From positions 1,054,001-1,118,000 of the forward strand of contig CAWABB010000001.1 of NCBI GenBank assembly GCA_963780165.1: a DNA stretch of 64,000 nt. Direction: 5' to 3'. This DNA comes from CAWABB01 sp963780165 (GTDB lineage: Bacteria; Bacteroidota; Ignavibacteria; UBA10030; UBA6906). The notes beneath the pieces were generated by a model. It did no database searches. It was not told the origin of the DNA and was given only the letters and a program-made list of their open reading frames with translations. This document shows positions 1 to 8,730 of this stretch, one piece after another. The first letter of the stretch is position 1. The number at the start of each line of letters is the position of its first letter. The translations under genes were made by a program, and so were the position numbers.

Positions 1-269
1 TGCCCCGCGGCCCAGCATACGTGTTCACTGGGTGCAGAGAGACTCACCGCCCACACCCCCGGGGGGAAATTCGTGTTCTGGAGCTGCCAGTTGAGCTGCG
101 CAAAGCCCAGTGTGTGGAAGAACAGTAATACTAGAAGACAGCGTATCATGGTGTTCATGACGCACCTCCAGGAAAGGATTGGGCATCAAAGGACTTTATG
201 CGCAATCTACAGCATCACGCAGGGGGGGTACCTATCACCACGGTTACAAAGGTGATAACTGGCGTTACA
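1..269. other. Intergenic stretch at the window edge
   Basis: I see no convincing gene here; the short open frames have no protein-like composition. A small inverted repeat (TATCACC at 233-239, GGTGATA at 251-257) lies just downstream of the minus-strand sensor kinase stop. It could be a weak 3' hairpin, but there is no T-tract. Confidence 0.4.
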
Positions 270-3200
270 TCATGAGGAAGGATTGGAGGAGGGGCTCCCG
301 TGTGCGATTTTCCTCACTTCCACGGGAGTCAGGCCAAATTGCTCGTGAAAACACTTGGTGAAATAGGCAGGGCTGCCAAAGCCGACGCTGTACGCTATTT
401 CCGAGACGGTTCCCCAGTCTCTTTTTCAGCATATCCATGGCCCGGTGGAGGCGCATATAGCGGATGAACTCGCCTGCCGACTGGTTCGTCAGCGCCGTAA
501 GCTTCCGGTGAATCTGCACGCGGCTCATACCGACTTCATGGCCCAGGTCCTCCACGCTGAAACCCTCGTTCCCCATGTTTTTCTCGACCACTGCAATAAC
601 CCGCTGCAGAAATGCATCATCCAGGGAGGTAACGGCGATCTCGCCCGGCTTGAGCACCGTGCCGACACTGAACCTTTCACGCAACTTCCGCCGCACCTCA
701 ATGAGATTCCTGATCCTCGCAATGAGCTCTTTCACGTCAAATGGCTTGATCAGGTAGTCATCGGCGCCGGTTTCGAGGCCTTCAATCTTGTTCTCGCTGG
801 CTGCCTTCGCGGTCAGGAGAATAATCGGAATATGGCTGGTCTTTTCGTCATTCTTCAGATCACGACAGACCTCGTATCCATCCTTTTTCGGCATCATCAC
901 GTCGCTGATGATGAGATCAGGGACGATCTCCTTGGCTCTATCGATTCCCTCCAACCCATCGGCTGCCTCGACAACATGATACGTTGGACGGCAGGTTGTC
1001 CCGGATGTACTGCCGCACGTCCGTGTTGTCTTCGACGATAAGAACGAGAGGTTTATCCTGACTCCGTTGTGCCGTTCCTACGCCCCCTCTCGATTCTGCG
1101 GCAATGCCTCCGGCGGCAGCGATGCCCCCCTCATCTGCCATCGCCTCAGCGCTGTCGGGCACATCGGCGATCTCGTCAACCTCAAGGTGGCGTCGCCCCA
1201 ATGGCAGCAGCACTGTGAACGTCGTCCCCCGTCCGATTTTGCTCTGCACCTGCACCGTCCCATGGTGCAACTCCACAAGCTCCTTCACGAGCGCGAGCCC
1301 GATGCCCGAGCCTTCATGCTCACGTGTCTGCGAAGCATCCACCTGATAGAAGCGGTCAAAGACTCTCTCGAGCTGATCCGCCGGGATCCCGGCGCCCGTG
1401 TCGTGAACGGTAATCTCCAAGCAATCCCCGCTCCAGGAAGAGTTCAATTGAACCTCCCTCCGGAGATCTGTCGATACCGACACCTTCCCCCCTTCCGGGG
1501 TGAACTTGAAGGCATTTGAGAGCAGATTGCTCAGAATCTTTTCCACCATCTCCTTGTCAGCGTAGACTTCGATTTCCTCCTGGTTGGCTACTACCTCCAG
1601 CTCAATCTTTCTCATTCCTGCAGACGATTCGAACGAGTAGGAGATGCCTTTTACCAGTGGGACGATGTTCATCCGGCTTGCATGCAGCTTCATCGCTCCG
1701 GCTTCCAGCTTGGAGAGGTCGAGCAGCTGGTTGATAAGTCCGAGGAGTCGATGCGCGTTGCGCTCTGCCAGCGTCATGTCCTTGAGTAATTCGCCCACTG
1801 GAGCCACCTGCATATTCGTATCCGTCCCGACAGACGCTTGAACACCCTCGCGGAGTGTCGAGAGTGCATTGCTGCTCTCCCCTCCATGATGGTCCGGGCC
1901 CAGGACAGGCGTGGCCCTCTCCTTCCACTTCCGAATCGGTCCGAGAATGAGCGTGAGCGGGGTGCGAAACTCGTGTGAGATGTTGGCAAAAAATCGACTC
2001 TTCAGATGGTCTAGCTCGTGCATCTTGGTCGCTTCAATGTGTTCGAGCTGCAGTCTGTGGACCAGACGCAAGCGATTGACCTGGACATGGTAGATAGAGT
2101 ACAGAATTCCTCCGGTGAGGAGGACGTATGCAAGATACGCCCACACCGTTTTCCACCATGGCGGTGTGATTATGATAGAGAGGGATGCACCTTCCTCGTT
2201 CCAGATCCCGTCGTTGTTCGAGCCTTTCACGCGGAAAATGTAGTGGCCCGGATCGAGGTTCGTGTATGTCGCCGTGCGAACATGTCCCGAGCGTATCCAG
2301 TCCTTGTCAAATCCCTCGAGCTTGTACGCATACTGATTCTTCTCCGGCACTACATAGTCGAGCGCGGCAAACTCAAACGAGATCATGTTGTCCAGATACG
2401 AAAGGACGATCTCTTTGGTCTCGGTGATCGTCTGCCTAAGGGGAGAATGCGGCCCTCCTGGCAGAACGGATTTGTTGGTGATTTTGAAATCGGTAAGAAC
2501 AATTGGTGGAATGTGGGTGTTGTCCCTGAGGCTGTCGGGATGGAAGATCGTCAATCCTTTGGTAGTACCGGCGAAGATCTCGCCGGTGCTGATCCTCAAA
2601 AGGCTATGCATATTCGGTTCAGCAGCGGCTATCCCATCGCCGCGATCGTAGTTTCTGAAGACCCCGCTTTTCGGGTCGAATCGTGAAAGCCCTGCTCCTC
2701 CCAGCCAGAGATTGCCATGGCCGTCGAATGCCATGGAGACGAATTCGTTGTCCGCCAAACCGTCTGTTTGCGCGAATCGCGTGAATGTTCCGGCCGACTT
2801 GTCGAACCTGTTCAAACCTCCTCCGAATGTCACCAGCCAGAGGATTCTTTCAGGCTCTGCGGGGTCCTCACACAATGCAATGACGGAATTGTGACTGATG
2901 CTTGTCGGGTCGCGCGGATTGTTTGAGAAGAGCTTCACCTGTCGGGTTTTCAAATCGATCTTCACCAGGCCCTCCCCATCCGATGCCACCCAGAGGGTTC
3001 TCCCGTCGCGGTCTCCAAGAACTTGAGTGGTGTATCCGCGGTACACAAAGGGATCGAATCGTTTCTCCCTCAGGTTTACAGTCCTTGGTCCGGCACTTGT
3101 TGCGACCCAGAGTGTACCATTGGGGTCCCGATGAATTCCGGAAATGGCGTTCTGGGCATTATTGTGAGGCGGCGAGGGCTCGTTGTGGTGGCGAGTAATG

Positions 3201-4582
3201 GATCCCGTCAGAGGGTCGATCCTCGTCAGGCCTTCACCCCCTCCAACCCAAATTGAACCATCGAAATCGTTGAACAACGAGAAGGCAATTGGGTGCGAGA
3301 GACTTCTTTCGTTCAACGGGTCATGGAAATAGTGGCTGAACTTCCCGGTGCGACGGTCATACACATTGAGCCCTTCTGAAGTTCCAATCCACACTGATCC
3401 TAGCTTGTCTTCTACCATCTGCCAGATAATGTCACAGCTGAGACTGCTTGGATTACCCGGTTCTTTCCTGATATGGGCACATTGTCGCTTCCCCCGTTCG
3501 TACTTGTTGATTCCCCCACTGTTGGTCGCAACCCATATCGATCCTTTGGAATCTCGATAGACATCTTTTACGGAATTGTCACTCAAGCCTCCAGGATTTG
3601 TCGGGTTGTGAGCGAACCGGATGCACTGGCCGGTCTGAGTATCCAACGCGTTGAGTCCCGCGTCGGCAGTTCCAACCCAGAGTATCCCGTCATCGTCGAG
3701 CGCCAGCGCAATCACAGTATTGCTGCCAGGGCTATGAGGATTCGCCGGCTTATGTCGCATTTGTTCAGTCGACCCGGTTCTTGGATCGTACCTGATCACC
3801 CCACCGAGGGTACCCACCCAAAGGATACCACTATTGTCTTTGCATAATGCCTGGACTCTGTTCGCGCTTTGATCGGGAGCGCTTCTATCTGTGAAGGAGA
3901 CTCTCGTGAACTGGTTTGTCTTTGTATCAAACCTGCCCAATCCACGGCTCGTCCCAATCCACATCACACCATCATCGCCTTCGCACAGAGCAAAGATGGT
4001 TCTTTGAAACAGGCTGGTTGTGTCCCTGGCGTCATACAGGTGTCGGAGGAATGTCACGTGCCCGCCAGAATCCACCATCATTTCATTCAAGCCATTAGCA
4101 GTGCCGATCCAGAGTCTCCCGGTGTGGTCTTGACAAAGTGCAGTGATATGGTCGTCAATCAATGCATAGGGGTTCGTCGAGTCCGCGGCGAAACGCGTGA
4201 ACCTGCCGGTAGGAGTGCTGTACGCATTCAAGCCATTGCGGCAGGCAATCAAGATTTTCTTTCCCCAGCGGTCGTCAAGAATCCTTCCAGACAGGGAGAA
4301 ATTATCTGAGATGGATGTCGAATCGAGTTCATCTCTCCTGTATATGAGCATCGAGTACCCATCGTATCTGCAGAGTCCGTTCTGAGTGCCAAACCACATG
4401 AAACCTCTGCTGTCTTCAAAGACCGCTTCCGCAGCGTCAGTGGGGAGCCCCTGTTCGGTTGTGATATGATCGAACGTTATATCGCGGAGCTGCTGGAGCC
4501 GGGGGGAGAGTTGTTCTTGGGCAAAGGCTTCGGAGAAGAGAGTGCAGAGGAGGAGGAGTGTTATGATGCGAGGAGTGATCAT
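270..4582 (-). CDS. Hybrid two-component sensor kinase/response regulator with AraC output (HTCS), two frameshifts
   Basis: This is a Bacteroidetes-style one-protein signalling system that senses a periplasmic ligand and regulates transcription. In order: signal peptide (ITLLLLCTLFSEAFAQ), a long run of propeller repeats (GFMWFGT, ILWVGT, GSIWVAT), a Y_Y_Y-type domain (YAYKLEGFDKDW), one membrane helix, HisKA with phospho-His in NISHEFRTPL, HATPase (NLLSNAFKFTPEGG, GSGIGLALVKELVELHHG), receiver (IISDVMMPKKDGYEV, lysine in LIKPFD) and an AraC-type helix-turn-helix. The frame breaks twice: an extra base near 982, between DNLPSN and YHVVEAADGLEG, and a missing base near 410, after MLKKRLGN, before VSEIAYSVGFGSPAYF. 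Both sides of each break are well conserved, so they are recent mutations or read errors. Start: the ATG before the signal peptide, with GAGG upstream. Many HTCS control nearby polysaccharide genes; the sorted glycoside hydrolase 4 kb away would fit, but this is inference. Confidence 0.88.
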
Positions 4583-4636
4583 TAGCGCCCTCACGCCGAG
4601 CAAATGGACGCACAGTCAAGCTTTGAGGCTATCTGG

Positions 4637-4802
4637 CCCAGGAGGGCGGTCGTGGTGGGCTCTGGAACGGAAGGACTGGATCAGGGTCCTGCAGCGGCGG
4701 CCCCTGGCTGGGGAAGCCTTCAGGCGCCAGACATTGTGTGGCAGGAGTATACTCCAGGCCCCATGAAATAGCAAGCGCGGACAACGCTGCCCGGGCCTCA
4801 AG
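4637..4802. repeat. Intergenic repeat R1 (partner of R2 at 6440-6675)
   Basis: About 165 bases align with 6440-6675. Shared blocks include GGTGGGCTCTG, GGGGAAGCCTTCAGGCGCCAG, GAAATAGCAAGC and a GC-rich CCCGGGC end. It has no coding potential. Both copies lie just 3' of a minus-strand gene and 5' of the next, as REP-like elements do. R1 is the shorter copy and lacks the nested insertion seen in R2. Confidence 0.7.
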
Positions 4803-4957
4803 TGCATGACGAGCGTTTGTGAAACTCGAGGTGGCGCTAACGCGTGATCAAATCTACTGCCGTGCAGACTTTCCTATGCTACGATGCCCTATGGACACAG
4901 CTAGTTGGTGCGAGCACTGGCCCTTTGTGCTTATGGCAATTACAAATTGGAGGAGCA

Positions 4958-5590
4958 CTAGATCGCCACAACCAGCAGAAATTCCATGGAGCTGTTTCGC
5001 ACCTTCAAGAAGTCTGACGCATATCCATTCGTGAAGTTCGGACTGAACCTTGCTTCAATCCCAACGCGGGCGGACTCGAACGAGTCAATGTCAATCCCAA
5101 CGCCAACCGTCCCGCCAAGGTCGACCTTTTCGAACTTGTCCAGGACCACTTCAAACCCATCGCCCTTTGTGAGCAGAAGGAACTCCACCCGCGGGCCCAC
5201 AACGACATACGGCGAGATCGGATGGTCCAGGAATCGTACCTTTCCCAGGAGCGGCAGAGAGAGATAGTCAAGGCGAGGCGAGTGACTCGCAAACTCCCCC
5301 GTGCCTTCAGGATTTTCAGTAGTCCTTATCGGCACGGAGATGGACATGCCCTTCTGGATGTAGTGCATTTCACTGGAAAGGCTGAACACGGGGATATTCA
5401 GCCATTCTACGAACACTCCGATGTCCACCCCCCAGCGAGGTTCCGTGTCAAGGTCCGTGAAATGCGCCGCGTACTCCCAGCTTTGAGAGGCAAGGGCGCC
5501 ACCAACCTTCACCCCTGCGTTCCGAATCGCTTGAGCTGATGCGATCGACTGGATGATCAGCAGAAGGACAAGCGCAATTCTCCGCCTCAT
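4958..5590 (-). CDS. PorT-like outer-membrane beta-barrel protein
   Basis: A 210-residue predicted barrel. The chosen ATG is followed by a signal peptide (RRRIALVLLLIIQSIASAQA) and preceded by a TGAGGA ribosome-binding site. The upstream in-frame extension to 5815 has no protein-like character. The mature part alternates polar and hydrophobic residues as barrel strands do: GVKVGGALASQSW, GVDIGVFVEWL, SLPLLGKVRF, SPYVVVGPRVEFLL, VGVGIDI, and a hydrophobic C-terminal strand ending SMEFLLVVAI. This matches the outer-membrane barrel family around PorT common in Bacteroidetes. Its role is unknown; family members range from secretion components to small porins. The lipoprotein gene upstream points the same way and may be co-transcribed. 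Confidence 0.75.
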   Translation of the reverse strand: MRRRIALVLLLIIQSIASAQAIRNAGVKVGGALASQSWEYAAHFTDLDTEPRWGVDIGVFVEWLNIPVFSLSSEMHYIQKGMSISVPIRTTENPEGTGEFASHSPRLDYLSLPLLGKVRFLDHPISPYVVVGPRVEFLLLTKGDGFEVVLDKFEKVDLGGTVGVGIDIDSFESARVGIEARFSPNFTNGYASDFLKVRNSSMEFLLVVAI

Positions 5591-5745
5591 CACGTTCCTC
5601 AGGTTGTCGCGCCCTGGCTGCTTGCAGTACGGTTCGTCGCCGTCAGACCCCAACTGACTAAACATGCTGGGTGGGGGTGTCTGACCAACCACAACCACAG
5701 CCGAAGATGTCGCTGCAATGGAGCCAATATGGTGAAATGGAGAAA

Positions 5746-6345
5746 TCACAATCCGCTCTGTTCGAACCTCTTGTAGATCACATACTCCTTTCCCCGCCGC
5801 AGTGGACTTGTGCACTCGCCCGGATCAAGCCTGCTCAATGCATCCCTGACATTCTTCGGGTACCTCGCGATATCGAATGTACCGATGGCCCGACGGAAGA
5901 GACTGTCCAGGTCAGTTCCCTTTTCGAGCAATCCGTACAGTGAATCTGCCTCGTAAGGACTGGAGGACACAAGCTCACCGATCGTCCATATTATCGGTTC
6001 CTGGATCTTGAGGACGACCTGCTGACGGAACCAGACACCAATGGGAACGCTGTCGCGACGATAAGGAACATATCGCCACTGTCTCATGCTTTGCAGCGCG
6101 AGGGAATCCCATTCAACATCCCCGCTCGACCGCAGCATTCTTGCATCCTCAACCGTGCCATCCGGCAGGATGTGAATCAGGACGTTGAGCGTCGTTCCCC
6201 TTTGGTGTGAGCCCAGAGTAATCGGGGGAAGGGGCGTCATGCTTACGAGTTCCACGCGCTCGATCGGACCTGCTACCTCCTGAGTGACACCGCACCCTGC
6301 AAGCAACAGAAGCGTGATTGATATCGCTGGGATGATGTATTTCAA
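5746..6345 (-). CDS. Lipoprotein with TonB C-terminal-like and parvulin (PPIC)-like segments
   Basis: About 199 residues. The start is taken as TTG, with GGGAGGG about 8 bases upstream; it leads directly into a lipoprotein signal with lipobox LLLAGC. Residues about 40-120 resemble a TonB C-terminal domain (VLIHILPDGTVEDARMLRSSG, SLALQSMRQWRYVPYRRD, GVWFRQQVVLKI). Residues about 135-195 resemble the second half of a parvulin prolyl isomerase domain (DLDSLFRRAIGTFDI, ALSRLDPGECTSPLRRGKEYVIYKRFE). TonB domains normally sit at the end of a membrane-anchored protein, so a lipid anchor in front and a PPIC-like tail behind is odd. The TonB assignment is fairly secure; the PPIC assignment is by motif only. 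Confidence 0.65.
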   Translation of the reverse strand: MKYIIPAISITLLLLAGCGVTQEVAGPIERVELVSMTPLPPITLGSHQRGTTLNVLIHILPDGTVEDARMLRSSGDVEWDSLALQSMRQWRYVPYRRDSVPIGVWFRQQVVLKIQEPIIWTIGELVSSSPYEADSLYGLLEKGTDLDSLFRRAIGTFDIARYPKNVRDALSRLDPGECTSPLRRGKEYVIYKRFEQSGL

Positions 6346-6439
6346 GCGTCCCTCCCTTCCATCGAAACCCCTCCAGGCAGCCAACACCGATTACCAAAAC
6401 CATTACTGGCGGCCGATAGAGTCGCATTGAGGCTCTCAA

Positions 6440-6675
6440 CCAGGGAGCCGTCGGGGTGGGCTCTGCAACGGAGAGAGTGGGACAGGGTCCAGGACGGCGG
6501 CCCGTCTCGTCATCCCGTCACGATGGGATGGCTGACGAAGTCACGTCAACCCGAGGTATAGGGATGACGGGCCCTTGGCCGGGGAAGCCTTCAGGCGCCA
6601 GAACAGCGTGTGGCCGGAATATGTCTCAGGCGATCCGAAATAGCAAGCCCGGGCATCGCCGCCCGGGCATTGTGG
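6440..6675. repeat. Intergenic repeat R2 with a nested hairpin insertion
   Basis: Second copy of the R1 repeat, interrupted at about 6501-6572 by about 70 bases that R1 lacks. The insert is bounded by an inverted repeat (GTCATCCC at 6509-6516, GGGATGAC at 6561-6568) and contains further CCCGTCA/TGACG arms. The left half (GGTGGGCTCTGCAACGG) and right half (GGGGAAGCCTTCAGGCGCCAG to GCCCGGGCAT) match R1 clearly. It fills the gap between the propeller fragment and the TonB-like lipoprotein gene. Confidence 0.7.
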
Positions 6676-6702
6676 TTTCACCTGAAGAAGTGACTTGCAT
6701 CC

Positions 6703-7248
6703 CTACTCAAATAGATTCTCGATCAGCCCGAGCTTCGCCCGTTGCCCCTGCCTCACCCACAGGATTTCCTTTCCGTCCATGCTAACGTCGGAAATGTTCG
6801 CGAATCCGGGCGGCCAGTTACCTATTCTCTCCTGCCTGCCATCGGCCAGCCAAACCCGCCAGAGCTCATTTCCGCCTTGTTTCCTGTAAAGCAGAAAGCG
6901 GTAATCCGGAGAAAATGGATATTCCCGCCAATAGACGACCGGGGGCAGTCTCCTTGCTTCCCCGACCTCCCTCCCGGACGAATCGATCGATACAACCCAC
7001 TGACCTTCCCGTCCTTTTCGCACATCATAGAAACAGATCAGGTTTGTACTCTGGAGCGAGACCGCAAAGGTCGAATCCTGATAAACCTGGCTCGGCGTGC
7101 CCCCTTTTATCGAGTACCGCCACGTTCTCGGCCACCGGAAGAGAACGAGGTTCTCGCTGTCGAGCCAGGTGGGAAAAGAACCCCTGGCAAGTAGTCTGGG
7201 AGCGCCAGGGCTGGAGGGCTGGATGAGATACACCCACACGAGCGTCAC
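6703..7248 (-). pseudogene. TolB/PD40-type beta-propeller fragment, 5' end missing
   Basis: About 181 residues of a WD40-like (TolB/PD40) propeller with no signal peptide and no N-terminal blades: PRLLARGSFPTWLDSENLVLF, YPFSPDYRFLLYRKQGGNELWRVWLADG, DVSMDGKEILWVRQGQ. Such blades normally occur six or seven per protein, often after a kinase or signal peptide. The only apparent start is a GTG inside the palindrome at 7237-7264, so the reading frame begins in a repeat rather than a promoter/RBS. The simplest reading is the 3' remnant of a larger gene whose front was removed, with the palindrome at the junction. It could still be translated from an unidentified start. Confidence 0.55.
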
Positions 7249-7264
7249 CTAGGTGACGCTCGTG
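7237..7264. repeat. CCTAGG-centred palindrome P1
   Basis: Perfect 28-base palindrome with invariant core GCGTCACCTAGGTGACGC and outer arms CACGA/TCGTG. In this copy the outer arm differs from the common CACGTGC form on both sides together, so symmetry is kept. It lies 3' of the SnoaL-like gene and at the truncated 5' end of the propeller fragment. Confidence 0.9.
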
Positions 7265-7334
7265 GTTGCCGAGACGTGGTCCGCCCCTAGGGCGTCAAGG
7301 GGCATGCTCCACGGGCGACTAAGACAAGGCGCTC

Positions 7335-7796
7335 CTATTTGGCATCCACGTTCCAGATATCGTGGATGGCCTTCCAGTTTCCGTCCTTCTGCTTTTTCCA
7401 GGCGCAGACATACTTTCCCTGCTCCTTGACCAGCTTGCCGTCGGGTCCCGCGAACGAGGCCTCGTATGTGCCGGTCGTGTAGCCTATGTCGCCGCTCCCG
7501 GCAACTTCAGCGTGAAGCGTCTTCCACGAGATCGTGAAGGTCTTGTCGGCGAAATAGGCCGCCCATACCTTCCTGGCAGCGGTTCGGCCGATGGCGGCGG
7601 GCTCGTGAGGCGGATAGGCGATCGCATCTTCGGCATAGAACGACGCTATGCGGTCCACGTCCTTCGCCACCGCCGCCTTCGACCAATCGTCATCGAGTTT
7701 CGCCAACACCTTCGCATTCGCATCCATGTCGGCCGCAAGCGCGGGTATCGCGGCAAGCAGGAAGGAAACAAGAGTGAGAACCGGGCTAGCTTTCAT
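7335..7796 (-). CDS. Secreted SnoaL-like/DUF4440 family protein
   Basis: A 153-residue protein with a signal peptide (SPVLTLVSFLLAAIPALA) and a single cone-shaped NTF2-like fold typical of the SgcJ/EcaC and DUF4440 groups. Visible motifs are LDDDWSKAAVAKDVDRIASFYAEDAI near the start, AARKVWAAYFADK in the middle, and a C-terminal GKYVCAWKKQKDGNWKAIHDIWN strand pair. Family members bind small hydrophobic ligands or act as isomerases, but many have no known reaction, and none can be assigned here. It appears monocistronic. Its 3' side carries palindrome P1. Confidence 0.8.
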   Translation of the reverse strand: MKASPVLTLVSFLLAAIPALAADMDANAKVLAKLDDDWSKAAVAKDVDRIASFYAEDAIAYPPHEPAAIGRTAARKVWAAYFADKTFTISWKTLHAEVAGSGDIGYTTGTYEASFAGPDGKLVKEQGKYVCAWKKQKDGNWKAIHDIWNVDAK

Positions 7797-7929
7797 AGTT
7801 TCTCATTGTGTGTGATGGTAGGATGAATGTGATTGGGGACGGAGCTCTGCGCGACCTCAGTCCGTAGAGACGGGAACGAAGGCCCGAACGCAGTATGATT
7901 GTCCGGACCTTCGTCTCGCGAAATGGATG

Positions 7930-8205
7930 CTATGCGGTCACCGCGGCTCTGACAGCAGTGGGCAGCCCGGTAGCGTTGCTTGCTTCCACAGCGAAGTAAG
8001 TGTTCCTGCTGACCTTGCTTATCGCAATTTCCAGGAAATCCCTTACCTCATCCACCCCTTCAGCTTCCCACAGGCACACGGCCTTCGTGCCTTCGCCGTT
8101 GGGAAGGGTCTGGTGCAACCTCAGATGCGAAGGCAGAGTGATGGATTGAGCCATGTCCCAGAATGCCTTGGGATTGGAGATTTCGTGTTCGACGACGATG
8201 TACAT
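7930..8205 (-). CDS. Small conserved-type protein of unknown function
   Basis: A 91-residue soluble protein starting MYIVVEHEISNPKAFWDMAQ. The central part (HLRLHQTLPNGEGTKAVCLWEAEGVDEVRDFLE) has the strand-helix pattern of a dimeric alpha-beta barrel (ferredoxin-like) protein. I do not recognise a named family with confidence and assign no reaction. There is no signal peptide or membrane segment. An ATG with GGAGGTAG upstream supports the start. About 133 bases separate it from the SnoaL-like gene, so they may or may not share a transcript. Confidence 0.65.
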   Translation of the reverse strand: MYIVVEHEISNPKAFWDMAQSITLPSHLRLHQTLPNGEGTKAVCLWEAEGVDEVRDFLEIAISKVSRNTYFAVEASNATGLPTAVRAAVTA

Positions 8206-8730
8206 GCTACCTCCCGTGTGTGGATGATGGACGCGATGAGTACAGATGAACGATGGGTCTCATTCGCACATTCCGATTCATGCCCCTGATGAAAGGGATT
8301 CTCCTGCCATCGTTTCCGCATGACGAAGCGTTTGACTCACTCATTTCCATTGTTCTGCAATTGACAGAGCCTTCGGAGCGAGTGATGCTGAACCGATCGA
8401 GGGGAAGAAAAACGGATGTGCCGACTGATGAAACCTGCGAGGGATGAGCGGCGACAACGGGAGAAAGCCGGTCCCGGCTGCTCATTGAAGAGGAGGAACG
8501 ATTTGTCGAGCATGATATCCCGTAGCGCACGGGACCTCCAGATACTGATGATGACCGTCCCGAGTCGGCGGGACAGGCTACTCGACAATTGTCTTGTAGA
8601 AGAACAGGCAAAACGAGCTGGTGGAAAGAGCCGACATCACCGGCCAATGTCAAGCCCAATCTTCTGGACGCACGGATTCGCCGGGGCCGGGCTCTTGCCC
8701 GGGCCGTGACATGCCACTGTCAGCCCGGGA
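8206..8730. other. Intergenic stretch without recognisable genes
   Basis: About 525 bases. Open frames on both strands are rich in Ser/Arg, lack domain-like patterns and look like chance. A GC hairpin (GGCCGGGC ... GCCCGGGCC, about 8686-8707) sits 3' of the minus-strand glycoside hydrolase and may serve as its terminator, although no T-run follows it. Confidence 0.4.

Noticed and set aside
8207..8659. Minus-strand open frame of about 150 codons
   Set aside because: Ser/Arg-rich without secondary-structure pattern or ribosome-binding site; considered noncoding.
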